64,000 nt of DNA, from positions 3,749,770-3,813,769 of the forward strand of contig NC_133284.1 in NCBI RefSeq assembly GCF_005239225.2. The letters run 5' to 3'. The notes below the pieces were generated by a model. That model ran no database searches and was not told where the DNA came from. It saw only the letters and a program-made list of their open reading frames with translations. The translations under genes and the position numbers were made by a program. Positions 45,230 to 55,606 of the stretch are shown one piece after another. The stretch comes from Populus alba. Lineage: Eukaryota > Streptophyta > Magnoliopsida > Malpighiales > Salicaceae. Positions within the stretch are counted from its first letter, which is position 1. Each line of letters begins with the position of its first letter.

Positions 45230-46171
45230 TCATCCTGCTTACAGTAGCAAAATAAAAAGAAGAAAAAAAAAAAAAACAGAGATTGCAGCGTTGATTTCAT
45301 CACGTTTTCTTTTCTTCTTTTACATATTAAACATGCATCATCTCGTTATACAGGATTCCGTTCGGTTCGATTCGTCTGCTCTCCCTTTTGTTTTCTCAAT
45401 ATTTCTCCGCTCTCTCTCCTATTTCTTACGTTCTCCTCTCTGTTTCCCTCTTACTTTCTCTTTAATATAAACTCTCTTGTCTGTCTGCTCTCCCTCTCTC
45501 CTCCCGTCCCCTGCGTTTGGTTCTTCTTCTGGCTTTTATAGCCAGAGGATGAGAGTGTTTTTGGTAGGCCAGCGTGCATCACGGTGGTGAGGTTTGTCAG
45601 CCGCGATACGCTCCCTTCTGGATTTGGAAACGGCTCCATTATCGCTGCCAACGTCTCCTTCTTTAATTATCACAGAGCACCAGCTGTTGCAGACGATGAC
45701 ATGGTGGAAACGGCGCCGCTTGGTTTCTTTCGATTCAGCCATTGAATTGCTTGCAGTTTTGTAATTAATTCCCCGCCAAAATTCTAACCGGATCCCCTAA
45801 TGTTAACGCCTTTTCTAGTTTAGTCCTTGGTCTTAGATTGTTTCAATTAAATCCCTAATTGACCATCAAACTTTAATAATTATACAATTAAACTCCTAAT
45901 TTGGCCAAATCAACTATTTCAAAACTATAATTGGACCCTAGAACTTTAATTTCTTCCAATAAAATCTTAAATTGACTTAAAAATCAATTTTTCTTGCAAT
46001 CAAACTCTCTATAAATTCAATTAAACCTTGAATAAAATTTAATTGAGTTTATAAACATCTGATTTTGAACTTTTCTTTCTTTTCTTTAAAAAATTAAATT
46101 TTCCTTGTCTCCAGAGCTCTTGTCAGTAAAATATATACTGTCAAATTTTAATCTTTTTCATTTTTGAACCT

Positions 46172-46831
46172 CCTAATGCATCCCATCATGAATTTTGTAT
46201 CATAAACTCCAACCCCAAAGAAGAGCCTCATCATCCCCAAAAAAGACCGCATATCACTTGGCAACTCTCGCCTAGTTAAAATCTTGATCAAGAATCCAAA
46301 ATCATAAGCACCATGAAAAGTAATCCAAGTTATTGAAGAATTATTGGAAACAAGTCCAGAACTCAAAATCAGCCTTCCAAAATCTGAGGAATCAATACCC
46401 TTCTCTCTGTTCTTCTTCAAATCAATACCTTGGCGTTCAAGTAACCCAATAGACTCTTCATTGTGATGATCGTGCTCGATATTGAAATCCCGGAAATTAA
46501 ACTGCCACGCATAGTGGAATTCTGTTCCGAAACTTGGAAGATTTCCATGTGAATCAGAAAGAGTCATCCCAAGTTGAATTATTTTCAAGAGATCAACATT
46601 CCACTTCATGAGACAGTAGTTTTCATAGGGAGTGGCATGAGACAGCGAGCTTTTGTCACGATTTAATTGAAAGAGAGTACCAGGGAATTCTGTGTCCAAA
46701 GCAACCAAGGGGAAGCGAGAGATCGCTTCCTTGATTAGAAAAAACTCATATACGAGGTTGTCTGCCCAGACTTCGCGCAGATGTACTGGTTTGCTGCTGT
46801 TCATCGTTGACGCTGTTGTGATTTGATTCAT
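46172..46831 (-). pseudogene. Truncated second CAF1 deadenylase copy
   Basis: The N-terminal three quarters of CAF1 are almost identical to the intact gene (12970-13627): ALDTEFPG, WQFNFRDFN and GAYDFGFL are kept. The homology stops after the codons for YDTKFMMGCI, where LTR sequence begins. The frame would end 7-8 foreign residues later (227 residues in all). The catalytic His/Asp motif HQAGSD is lost, so it should not be an active deadenylase. Its 3' flank lies detached at 37262-37407. The 5' flank is shared with the intact gene to 46918. Confidence 0.88.
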
Positions 46832-46932
46832 CGTTGTCGCTGTTGTGATTTGAAGATCTAATGCAAGTTGAGCTATTTCAATGGCTTAGGTTGTCAATCT
46901 ATAGCCAAGATTAGAAGGGAATTCTGTGATTT

Positions 46933-48548
46933 GACGCGTCTGTTCCGCCAATAAATCCGTCGGTAAAATGTGAACACTGTTCATCATGTCAATTACAAAG
47001 GGAATTACCGACGGAAAATTCCGTCGGTATTTTCCAGAGAGCTCCAGAACTGTTCATCTTCCAATTGCGCTGTTAATTGTTTTACTTTACGGACAAAATC
47101 ACCGACGGATTGAAAATTCGTCGGTGTGTTTTGGCGGTTTTCTGAAAAAATTCAATTGATTTAAAATTTTTATTTAAATATTACAGACGGAATCACCGAC
47201 AGATTGAAAAATCATCGGTAAGTTTTGGCGGTTTCTGAAAACTTTTTACGAAATTGAAAATTTAAATTAAATATTACCGACGGAATTTCTGACGGAATAA
47301 TTAAAAAATATTAATATTAAATTATCCATCGGTAAATCCGTCGGTAACGCGCCCTAATAAAAAACCTGAATCCGCTTATTTCACAAGAGACAGACTCATT
47401 ATTTCTTTTTCTTCTTCTACTGCTTCTTCTTCTTCTTCTTCTTCTTCTACTACTACTTCTACTTCTACTTCTTCTTCTTCTTCTTCTTTCTTCTTCACTA
47501 TATGTAAAAACATCAATATCTATTTCTTTCTCTTCTTTTCTCTCCTCATCTCCTTCTCTTTTCCTCCATGCTCGGGTATGTCTTCTTCTTCTTTCTTCTT
47601 TTATCCTCTTAGTTTTTTTTTAATTAATATGCTTTACGAATTTTTTTTTTCCTTAGCTTCATTTGCAAGTATATTAAGGTAAGATTTTTCTTTTTTCTTA
47701 TTTTTTCATGATTTTTTTTCACTATATTTTTTTTAATTTAATTTTAATTGATTTTGTTTATAATAATTGTATAAATGTTGTTGTGAGATTTTTTTTTTTC
47801 ATATGAGATCAATTTTTAGTTGATTTATTTATAGGATTTTTAAATTTTTAGCAATTGCAACTTCATTTTTTTCATATGAATTTTTTTAGTTGAATTAATT
47901 TTTTTTGTTTTATTTTTTTGAGTTGATTTTTCTTATTCTTTTTTCCAAGCATTTTGAGTATATATTATACAATGTTGATTTATGTTAATTTAATTACTTT
48001 ATAATTTTATAAAAATGAATTTTTTTAAAAATGTTTTTAAATAATTACCGACGGATTTACCGACGGAAATTCCCGTCTGTAAATCCGTTGGTAAATCCGT
48101 CGGTAATAAAAAAAATTTACCGACGCGTCTGTTCCGCTAGTAAATCCGTCGGTAAAATGTGAACACTGTTCATCTTGTCAATTACAAAGGGAATTACCGA
48201 CGGAAAATTCCGTCGGTATTTTCCAGAGAGCTCCAGAACTGTTCATCTTCCAATTGCGCTGTTAATTGTTTTACTTTACGGACAAAATCACCGACAGATT
48301 GAAAATTCGTCGGTGTGTTTTGGCGGTTTTCTGAAAAAATTCAATTGATTTAAAATTTTCATTTAAATATTACAGACGGAATCACCGACGGATTGAAAAA
48401 TCATCGGTAAGTTTTGGCGGTTTCTGAAAAACTTTTTACGAAATTGAAAATTTAAATTAAATATTACCGACGGAATTTCCGACGGAATAATTAAAAAATA
48501 TTAATATTAAATTATCCATCGGTAAATCCGTCGGTAACGCGCCCTAAT
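46933..48548. mobile_element. Element with 427-bp direct repeats rich in CCGACGG
   Basis: Two near-identical direct repeats (46933-47358 and 48122-48548) start GACGCGTCTGTTCCGC and end AACGCGCCCTAAT. They flank about 763 bases of noncoding sequence with CTT microsatellites and TTT-rich tracts. Both repeats are packed with ACCGACGGA / TCCGTCGGT, the kind of subterminal motif seen in CACTA elements and, weakly, in the element at 23833. There is no coding region, no visible primer binding site and no CACTA terminus. It could be a degenerate CACTA end duplicated, or a small LTR-like (TRIM) element; I cannot decide. Confidence 0.6.
47401..47500. repeat. CTT/TCT microsatellite
   Basis: Runs of TTCTTCTTCTTC with CTACTACTTCTACTTC interruptions lie between the two CCGACGG direct repeats. 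Confidence 0.9.
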
Positions 48549-50424
48549 GTGTGGTGAGACAAGGAATTCTTGTCTCTTATCAGTAAAATATGGACTGGAA
48601 GTTGTTACCTAGTATTATGGTTACTAGAAATCCTAACTGGTCTCAAAGATCGGGTATAAAGAGAAGTTGCGTAAAGAAAAAGTATTAGCACTCCAAGTAC
48701 GCCCTACCTAAGGTAAGCTGCATTGTTTGAATGTCTGATAAAATCTAAGGTCTTATTGTGTTTTCTAATTGTTGGTTTGTTTAAGGTTCAAGAAAAGCCC
48801 TCCTTTATAAGGAAGTTTTTATCTTAATGGGGTAGAACCTAACCGTTCTAGCGTCCAAAAAAATATTTTAATATCTGGAACACATATTATGTGTAATGTC
48901 ATACCCCAGATACTAAAAGACAAACAAAATAAAATTTTTGTTGTTTTTGCAATTTTGGCCAATGTTTTCTTGATTTTAATAAACTGGTTATTAAAGCCAA
49001 AATGCATGCTAAAACATTTTTTTCTGGTGTATAACAAACACAATATGATTTTTTTTTAGCTTTGAGACACTTGGTCATATGCACAAAAATATTTTTTCAT
49101 TCTTCAACTTTTTTTGTATTTTGGAAGTTTTTGACGAAAACTAGGTTTTTTAATACCATATTCATATTTTTAGCAACACAAAAATATTAACCAATATTAA
49201 TCAAAATAACATAAAAAACATACATGGGAAAATTTGTAAAATTCTGAAAAATATTTTTTAATTTTCTTAAAAAAAAACCTGGGTCGGACCTGGCCCAACC
49301 ATTCTGGACTAGGCCTGACCCGACCCATATACTATGGGCTGGACTAATGTTCTAGCCCATCACTAATTAAGCTGGTTGAGCACAGTAACCAGCCACCTCT
49401 ACATTTGCTGCAGAACGTGATTTATTCACGTTCTGCATGCAAATGCAAGTAAGGCATAACAAACAGGGAAGAGGGAGGCGCAACAACCTGAAGCGGCGGT
49501 GACGTTGATGATTGTTGGCGGCAGCGGAGGCAACAGGGGTGGTGGTTCTTCTTCTTCTTCTCCCCTGTTTTCTGCTCTTATTTTTTTCTCTTCTCCTTTG
49601 TCTCTCTTCTTCTTTATTTTTATGTTCTTTCTCTCCCTGCCTTCTTTCGGTTTTTCTTCTCTTCTCTTTTTTTTTTCCCTCCTCTTTTCTCTCTTCTCTA
49701 CTCTGTCTCCCTCCCTTCATTTTTCTTTCTTTCTCTCTCTTCTCTTTCTGCTCATTTTTTTCTTTTGCCTCTACTTTTCTCTTCTTTTTTCTTTCGATCT
49801 TCAGACCATTTTCCCTCTTTTTTTTTTTTTTCTTTCCTTTTGGTCCTCTCCCTCCTCCACTCGTCTGTCTTTTTTTTTTTTTCCAGTCTCTTGAGCCTCT
49901 CCCCATGTGCCTCTTCTCTGCCTTTGTATTTATAAGTAGAGAAGGGAGGTGAAAATGCCATGCCTCTGTCCGGTCAGGGGAGAGGGCAGGGTGGACGAGT
50001 GCCAGTTGGGCTTGTCCACTCTGTTTTTTTTTTCGTCCGTGGTAGGCACCGATCATTATTCAGGCAAGTGGGGTACTGGGTCGGTGTCTTTTTTTAGTTT
50101 TAGGAGAGAGAGGGAGAGGAGAGATGTCGGTGAAAATAGGGGAACAAAACCTTCTTCTTCCCCTGTTTTCTGCGCGTCCAGGGGAAGAAGAAAGGCTATA
50201 GTGCTGTTCAAAACAACACCATTTTTTTGCTTCTTCTTTTTTTTAACAGTGTATGAAACCGACGCTATTTTAGACAAAGCGTGTCATTTCATTTAAATGA
50301 AAACGGCGCTAAACTTATGTGAAAGTACAAATTAGTCCTCAATTTGTGATATGTTTAATCGAGTTCTTAATTGCAATTTTGATTTTAACAATCAATTTAA
50401 TTGTATCCCTGTCAATTTCAAGAA
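48547..50424 (-). mobile_element. Ogre-like LTR truncated at both ends
   Basis: GTGTGGTGAGACAAGGAATT onward matches the LTRs at 37530 and 43816 and the fragment at 24125, in minus orientation. The LTR terminus TGTCGCAC is missing, because the sequence starts exactly at the end of the CCGACGG repeat. It ends near 50424 where the duplicated host segment begins. It contains two hairpins (49371-49445) and a long CT-rich tract (49540-49890) equivalent to 38870-39080. Long frames here are low-complexity artefacts. Confidence 0.85.
49371..49445. repeat. Two consecutive hairpins in the LTR
   Basis: GCTGGTT (49371-49377) pairs with AACCAGC (49387-49393). CATTTGC plus TGCAGAACGTGA (49402-49420) pairs with TCACGTTCTGCA plus GCAAATG (49426-49445), with 12-bp perfect inner arms. 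The second resembles the third hairpin at 38581. Confidence 0.9.
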
Positions 50425-50427
50425 AAG

Positions 50428-51036
50428 TCTTGGCATCTTGAGTCATTCGCTCAAATAGAATATTTAAAATCTTTGAGGTTTGTCATTCATTCACATTTAG
50501 AATATTGCCAAGGCAATATTCATCAGCCTTGGGTCACAAGTACGTAGATCATGAGTTTTTTCGTTGACTATATCAGCATAGATACTTTTTTCTTTTACTT
50601 GCTTAGGGTTCTTCGATATCAATTCTGTTTCTATTTTCATTTTTTATTTAGAAAATGTACTTGGAGTTATTGGAACTGATCCCTAGACTTGAAACTCGGT
50701 GCCACTAACTCGATCTCAAATAGTTAGGACCTAACCTTGACCCAGCATCTTAAAGCTATATACGTATGCTGTCTTGACTCGATTTTTGAGGCTTTGAACT
50801 CGACATTAAGACTTGTGACTTTTGAAAACCACTATTTTTTTCAGAAGTTTAAAAAAAAATTAAAAGATAAAAAAAAAAACGAAAACAATATCAACAGGCT
50901 TTAGAAAGCTTGTTTGCGATGACTTGCTGCTCTTTATATGTGAGCTATCACTTACCTATACTTAATCATTTTTTTTATTTTATTTTTTATTTCCAAAAGT
51001 CTAATGTATACGATTGCATTGCCATCTATATATACA
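50428..51036 (+). repeat. Duplicated segment without the MITE (paralogue of 21803-23370)
   Basis: Matches 21803-21920 followed directly by 22904-23370. It lacks the ~980-bp insertion found at 21921 and has one unit of the 117-bp repeat. Noncoding. It ends at GATTGCATTGCCAT, where different sequence begins. Confidence 0.87.
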
Positions 51037-51219
51037 TATATGCTAAAAGGACATGAAGGATATTTCGGTTCATGAGAAAAGCTTGAAACAAGAGCAAAGA
51101 GGTTTACGACGAAAGGGGGACCTATGTTTCCAAGATAGGTAACAAAAACATACATGCATATTAACCATAATATATTGCTTTCAACATTTGTCAGATCGGG
51201 ATTTCATCATCATTTCTCA

Positions 51220-51335
51220 GGAAGTGCGTTTTCTAACCCTACCTCTTTTCGAGTGCGCTGTTTGAGCCCTCACTTTTTGGGTAGTGCGTTTTCTAAACCC
51301 TACCTCTTTTCGAGTGCGCCTTTGAGCCCTCACCA
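51220..51335. repeat. Two-copy repeat with GTGCGTTTTCTAA...CGAGTGCGC
   Basis: AGTGCGTTTTCTAA, CCTACCTCTTTTCGAGTGCG and GAGCCCTCAC occur twice in the same order about 60 bases apart, immediately before the GGTCACCCA array. Confidence 0.85.
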
Positions 51336-51339
51336 ACAT

Positions 51340-51960
51340 TTTTCTGGGTAGGTCACCCATTACAACGCGACCATTTTGTTTCCATATTTTTATCTAGGTA
51401 GGTCACCCATTACAATGAGACCGCACTTCACATTTTTTTCTTGGGTAGGTCACCCATCACAATGAGACCATACTTTTTTGGGTAGGTCACCCATAAGAAT
51501 GAGACCATTCTCCATTTTTTTGTTTATCTGGGTAGGTCACCCATAAGAATGAGGCCATTCCTTGCCCTCGGTAGGTCACCCAAAGAATGAGACCACTCTT
51601 CCTTTTTCCTCGGGCAGGTCACCCATCACAATGAGACCATATTTTCTGGGTAGGTCACCCATAAGAATGAGACCATTCTCCATTTTTTTGTTTATCTGGG
51701 TAGGTCACCCATAAGAATGAGGCCATTCCTTCCCCTGGGTAGGTCACCCAAAGAATGAGACCACTCTTCCTTTTTCTGGGTAGGTCACCCATCACAATGA
51801 GACCATATTTTCTGGGTAGGTCACCCATAAGAATGAGACCATTCTCTATTTTTTTTACCTGGGTAGGTCACCCATAATAATGAGGCCATTCTTTCCCCTG
51901 GGTAGGTCACCCAAAGAATGAGACCACTCTTTCTCTTTTCCACTCGGGCAGGTCACCCAT
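51340..51960. repeat. ~15-copy tandem array, unit core GGGTAGGTCACCCA
   Basis: The core GGGTAGGTCACCCA (GGGCAGG in two or three units) followed by AGAATGAGACCATTC-type sequence repeats about every 34-51 bases. A longer period of about 160-165 bases is visible too: the block from TCACAATGAGACCATATTTT near 51625 to the next TCACAATGAGACCATATTTT near 51790 nearly repeats. The core is itself a short palindrome (GGGT-AGGTC-ACCC-like). Confidence 0.93.
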
Positions 51961-52297
51961 CATAATGACACCACATACACATTTTTTGTATTGATTATAA
52001 GTAAAGGAATCGCCAGATGGGATTCCAGGTTAAAGGAGATTACTAGATAGGATCTCGGATGGATTTCCATGTTGATCAAACTAAAATAAGAATTCAGAGG
52101 ATCGCTGGATAAGGATCTCGAGATGACTAAGTTTAGATCATGGTTTTTGGGGCTAAGGAGGATTGTTATAAAAGACAAAGTCTCAGATCAATCAAGCTTC
52201 GACCAGAGCAGTTTCGGGAGTTCCGTTTTGGGTTTGTCTTTATAAAACTTACTGCGCAAAACCCATGCTCCGTAAGTATTATAAAGAGGGGGGCATC

Positions 52298-53991
52298 TGT
52301 TGTAACCCATTTTTGGGTCCCATGAAAAATAAAATAAATAGCCAAAAGAGGTTAGAAAAATAACAGGAGGCAGAAACGCTCGGAAAATAGTCAGAAACTT
52401 GGTCAAGGAATTTAAAAATACAAGGATTGAATTTTTGACAAGTATATTCTTGGAGTATGAAAGCCCTATTGAGAAGGAAAATTTGAATTTTGAGGAGAAA
52501 AGCCCAAATTTTGGATTTTTATGGACTTAATGGGGATTTTTTAATGGACTTAATTGGATTTTTTATGGACTTAATTGGATTTTTAATTTGAATTTATAGA
52601 AGATTTGATTGCAAGAAAAATTAATTTTTAAGTCAATTTGGGCTTTAATTTGGAGAAATTTAAGTTCTGGGGCCAAAAATATTTTTTTTAGGAATTTATT
52701 GGGTCAAATCAGGGGCTCAATTGCATAAATATTGAAGTTTAAGGGCCAATTAGGGAACTTAATTGTGAAAATCCGAAACCAGGGACCAATTTGGAGAAGG
52801 CGCAAAGATAGAGGGGGCTTGTTTGGAATCGTTTCAGGGGCTTAATTGAAGAAATTGGAAGTTTATTGATCAATTTAGGGGCTCAATTGCATAAATCAAG
52901 GCCAAGGACCAAGTGAAAAAGGCGGCCAACAAGAAGGGCGGGGACCGAATTTGGAGGACTGATTTGAAGTTTGGCCATTTAAATGAAACGGCGCGTTTTA
53001 TTCAAAACGACGCCGTTTCATATACAAAAAAAAAAAGGAAAGCAGAACGGTGTCGTTTTGAACGACACTGTTCATCATCTTCCTCCCCCCGGTTTAGCAG
53101 CAACAGAGACGAAAAATTCGAAAATTCTCCCGCGTCTCTCTCCTCGCCCCCACCACCACCGAAAGAGCCGACCAGCCATGCGTGATTGAAGGCGCACTAA
53201 CCATTGCCCCCCACCTGTGCTGCCCCTATAAATAAAGAAGAAAAACCGAAGAGAAAAAGAGAGAAAAAAAACCGTGAAAGACCGAAGAGAGAAAGAGAGA
53301 GAGAGCGACCTGAAGAGAGAGAAGAGCAGAAAAAACCGAGAAGAAGTAAACCGAAACAAAACCAAAACCGAACCGAGAATAGCAGCCACTGAGAACGAAA
53401 AAAAAAAAACGAAGGAGAAGGGAGGAAGAAGAATTTTTCACTGTTAGAATCAGCAGCAACGCCGCCCAGAGCTGCCGTCCACGAGCCACGCCACCGTAGC
53501 CCCGCCAGCAAACCACCGTCTCCAGCCCCGCCAGGTACGATCTTCCCCCCCCCTGCATTGTTTTTCTTTTCTTCTTCGTCTTCTTAGGTTTCGTCTCCTG
53601 CATGCAGAATTGTTCTGCATGCAGGGGACGGGGGGGAAATTAATTTCCCCCCTTTTTTGTTTTATCTTCTGGGCCAGACTGTTTCTGGCCCAGAAACATG
53701 TATGTGGGCCAGAAGGATTCTGGCCCAACCCGGCGGTCTGGGCCGGGTTCGGCCCAGACCAAAAGTTTTTTTTCTTGGGTCGATCCGGCCCACTGACTTG
53801 TGGGGCTGAGCCCGGCCCAGTCAGTTGGGGCCGGCCCAGCCCCTTAATAATTAATATATATAATTATATTATATTATTATATTATATATGTGTGTGTATA
53901 TGTTATATATCTATAAAATATTTATAAAAAATTTCTGAAAACTCTAAAAAATGTTGTTATTTTACTTTCATATATATATATATATATATAG

Positions 53992-54023
<32 letters not shown>

Positions 54024-55074
54024 TTTTTTTTTTTTTTAAGGGGGTTTGTATTTTTTTTTTACTGTGGAGGTCTAAATTCAGTATTTAAATATCTGAATTT
54101 TCGTCAAGACATCCGAAATTTTTCAAAAAATAAATTTTTTTTTTGCTTTAAAAAATTCCTAAATTCCTAAAAAAATATTGTGGATTTTTTCCGCATTTAT
54201 TTTTTTTATGACTTAATATTAGTTTGTATTTTTATTTTGTGGAGATACAATTCAGTATTAAAAATACCCGATTTCGTCAAAAAAAAAAATTGTTTAAAAA
54301 AAAAAAAATATTTTTCTTGCGTGTTGCATACGGCCAAAACTCTAACATGTTTTGAATATTCTTTTTTTATAAACAAATATATTGGAAGCTTCCGAAAGTG
54401 TGTTTCGCATAGATTTTCTTAAACACAAATTATTTTCTTGCATTTCTGGATTTTACAACGTGTTTGTAAAATTCCAAAGGGTATTGACCAATATTTCAAA
54501 AAACTATAAAAAATCTTATTTTGGGAAAAGGAATTTATTTATTATTTACCGCTAATGTTTGGATAAAGAAATCCTTAAAAGGATGAATATCCAAAATATT
54601 ATCGGGAGTAATAAATCCGCACACATTCTTGAAAGAAGCCTTGATTATAATCGAGGACATTTCAAAATTTAATTTTTTTATTATTATTATTATCCCACGA
54701 ATTTATGAGTCGCAAGCTTTTTGAAATACTAAGGGAAAAATGAGCTTTTAAAGCACATGGAATCTCCTTAGATTTCTATCCAAAATCAAATTGACGAGCC
54801 TAAAAAAAATATACCAACACTATAGCAATTATAAGGCAAACCAAACACCAAGCAGCTTACCTTAGGTAGGTTGTACTAGGGGTGCTAATACCTTCCCTTT
54901 ACGCAACCAGTCCCTTACCTTAGAATCTCAGAAAGACCAGTTAGGGTTCCTAGTGATCAAAATACTAGGTGGCGACTCCAAAAACCAAAATCAGCAAAAA
55001 CAGAACAAAACGAAAGTCGCCATTCGAATGTCGCAAAAAATAAACTTTTTATTTTTTTCTGGGGGGGTGCGACA
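52298..55074 (+). mobile_element. Complete Ogre-like LTR (about 2.8 kb)
   Basis: It runs from TGTTGTAACCCATTTTTGGG to the terminal GGGTGCGACA, TG...CA as expected. A polypurine tract lies on its left and a primer binding site on its right, so internal element sequence adjoins both sides. Inside are a GC-rich segment (52980-53600), a hairpin (53593-53629), TA runs (53860-54020) and the conserved LTR block in inverse form, AGTTAGGGTTCCTAGTGATC (54940-54960). Several open frames in the GC-rich region have biased composition and no family resemblance. Confidence 0.85.
53593..53629. repeat. Hairpin in the complete LTR
   Basis: CCTGCATGCAGAA (53597-53609) pairs perfectly with TTCTGCATGCAGG (53613-53625) around a 3-base loop. 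GTC/GAC extend the stem after one mismatch. Confidence 0.92.
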
Positions 55075-55077
55075 GGA

Positions 55078-55097
55078 TGGCGACTCCACTGGGGACC
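55078..55097 (+). promoter_or_regulatory. Primer binding site (tRNA-Arg-like)
   Basis: TGGCGACTCCACTGGGGACC begins three bases after the LTR end. Its first bases complement a tRNA 3' CCA and a GACTCC-type acceptor stem, matching the tRNA-Arg priming known for Ogre elements. The same site adjoins two other LTRs in the window (41638 and, inverted, 37426-37450). Confidence 0.8.
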
Positions 55098-55606
55098 CTT
55101 GGACTAAGCTTGGATTTGTTTGTTTGTTTATTGTTATGTGTTATTGGTTTTTTTGTTTTTTTTATTTTATTATGATGCTTTGTTTAAAAGCTTTAGCATA
55201 TATCTTTACATTCTATCATACATGGCATAGTCATGCATCACTTTAATTCATTGTTATTATGTTTTGGAGTGCACACACATGTAACTTTAAGTTTAAGTGG
55301 GGGACTAGCAGCTTGCCTTATGACTTGAGTCAAGGTTTAAGTTTGTGTAAACCCCAACTCTTTGCTGAGTGTTTAGACTGATTGTGATTGGTACACGTAC
55401 CATCCCACTATCTGCTAGACCTCCATATCGCCTTTACGAAGGCTGATCACTGGAACAGCAAGAGACCCTCTTTTAGAGACCCAATAGTAAACCTACCCTA
55501 TGTCTCACGTAGAGAAATTAGAACCTATCCTTAGGGTGTATGTTCCAACATATCTTTTGCATCCAAACAAAGTCTAAACCCCAATGCATTTTGAATTGCA
55601 GGACTT

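Larger units (their letters stand above)
43756..46172 (-). mobile_element. Ogre-like LTR, truncated, with an inserted gene fragment
   Basis: It begins TGTCGCACGTGTGCGG on the plus strand and follows the LTR at 37451 through to the block AATCAACT...TTTTTGAACCTCCT (compare 39480-39850), where it stops abruptly in the second CAF1 copy. Orientation is minus. Relative to the sister LTR there is an extra segment of about 530 bases (44473-45000) holding a receptor-kinase exon. Three palindromes lie at 45122-45229. Confidence 0.85.
51180..52297 (+). mobile_element. 3' internal end of an Ogre-like element, with polypurine tract
   Basis: This noncoding region is made of tandem arrays (51220-51335 and 51340-51960) and unique sequence, ending in AAAGAGGGGGGCATC (52283-52297) directly before the LTR start TGTTGTAACCC. 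A purine-rich tract in that position is the plus-strand priming site of an LTR retrotransposon. Tandem repeats between pol and the 3' LTR are known in Ogre-type elements. No integrase or other pol sequence is left upstream. Confidence 0.65.

Noticed and set aside
37451..46172. One intact LTR retrotransposon with two minus-strand LTRs
   Set aside because: A primer binding site lies left of the left LTR, WAK sequence borders the right LTR, and a plus-strand element lies between them, so these are separate truncated insertions.
46933..47358. tRNA or small structured RNA gene suggested by the CCGACGG inverted motifs
   Set aside because: No cloverleaf, A/B box pair or known snRNA element. The motif density fits transposon subterminal repeats better.
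49367..50056. 229-codon minus-strand Lys/Glu/Arg-rich frame
   Set aside because: It is the complement of the LTR's CT-rich low-complexity tract. It has no domain and is not conserved in other LTR copies.
51340..51960. CRISPR-like regularly spaced repeats
   Set aside because: Units are contiguous tandem repeats with related spacers in a plant retroelement. No Cas genes and no unique spacers.
52913..53728. Several 90-146 codon frames in the GC-rich part of the complete LTR
   Set aside because: Frames on both strands are open because of biased composition. No recognisable protein.
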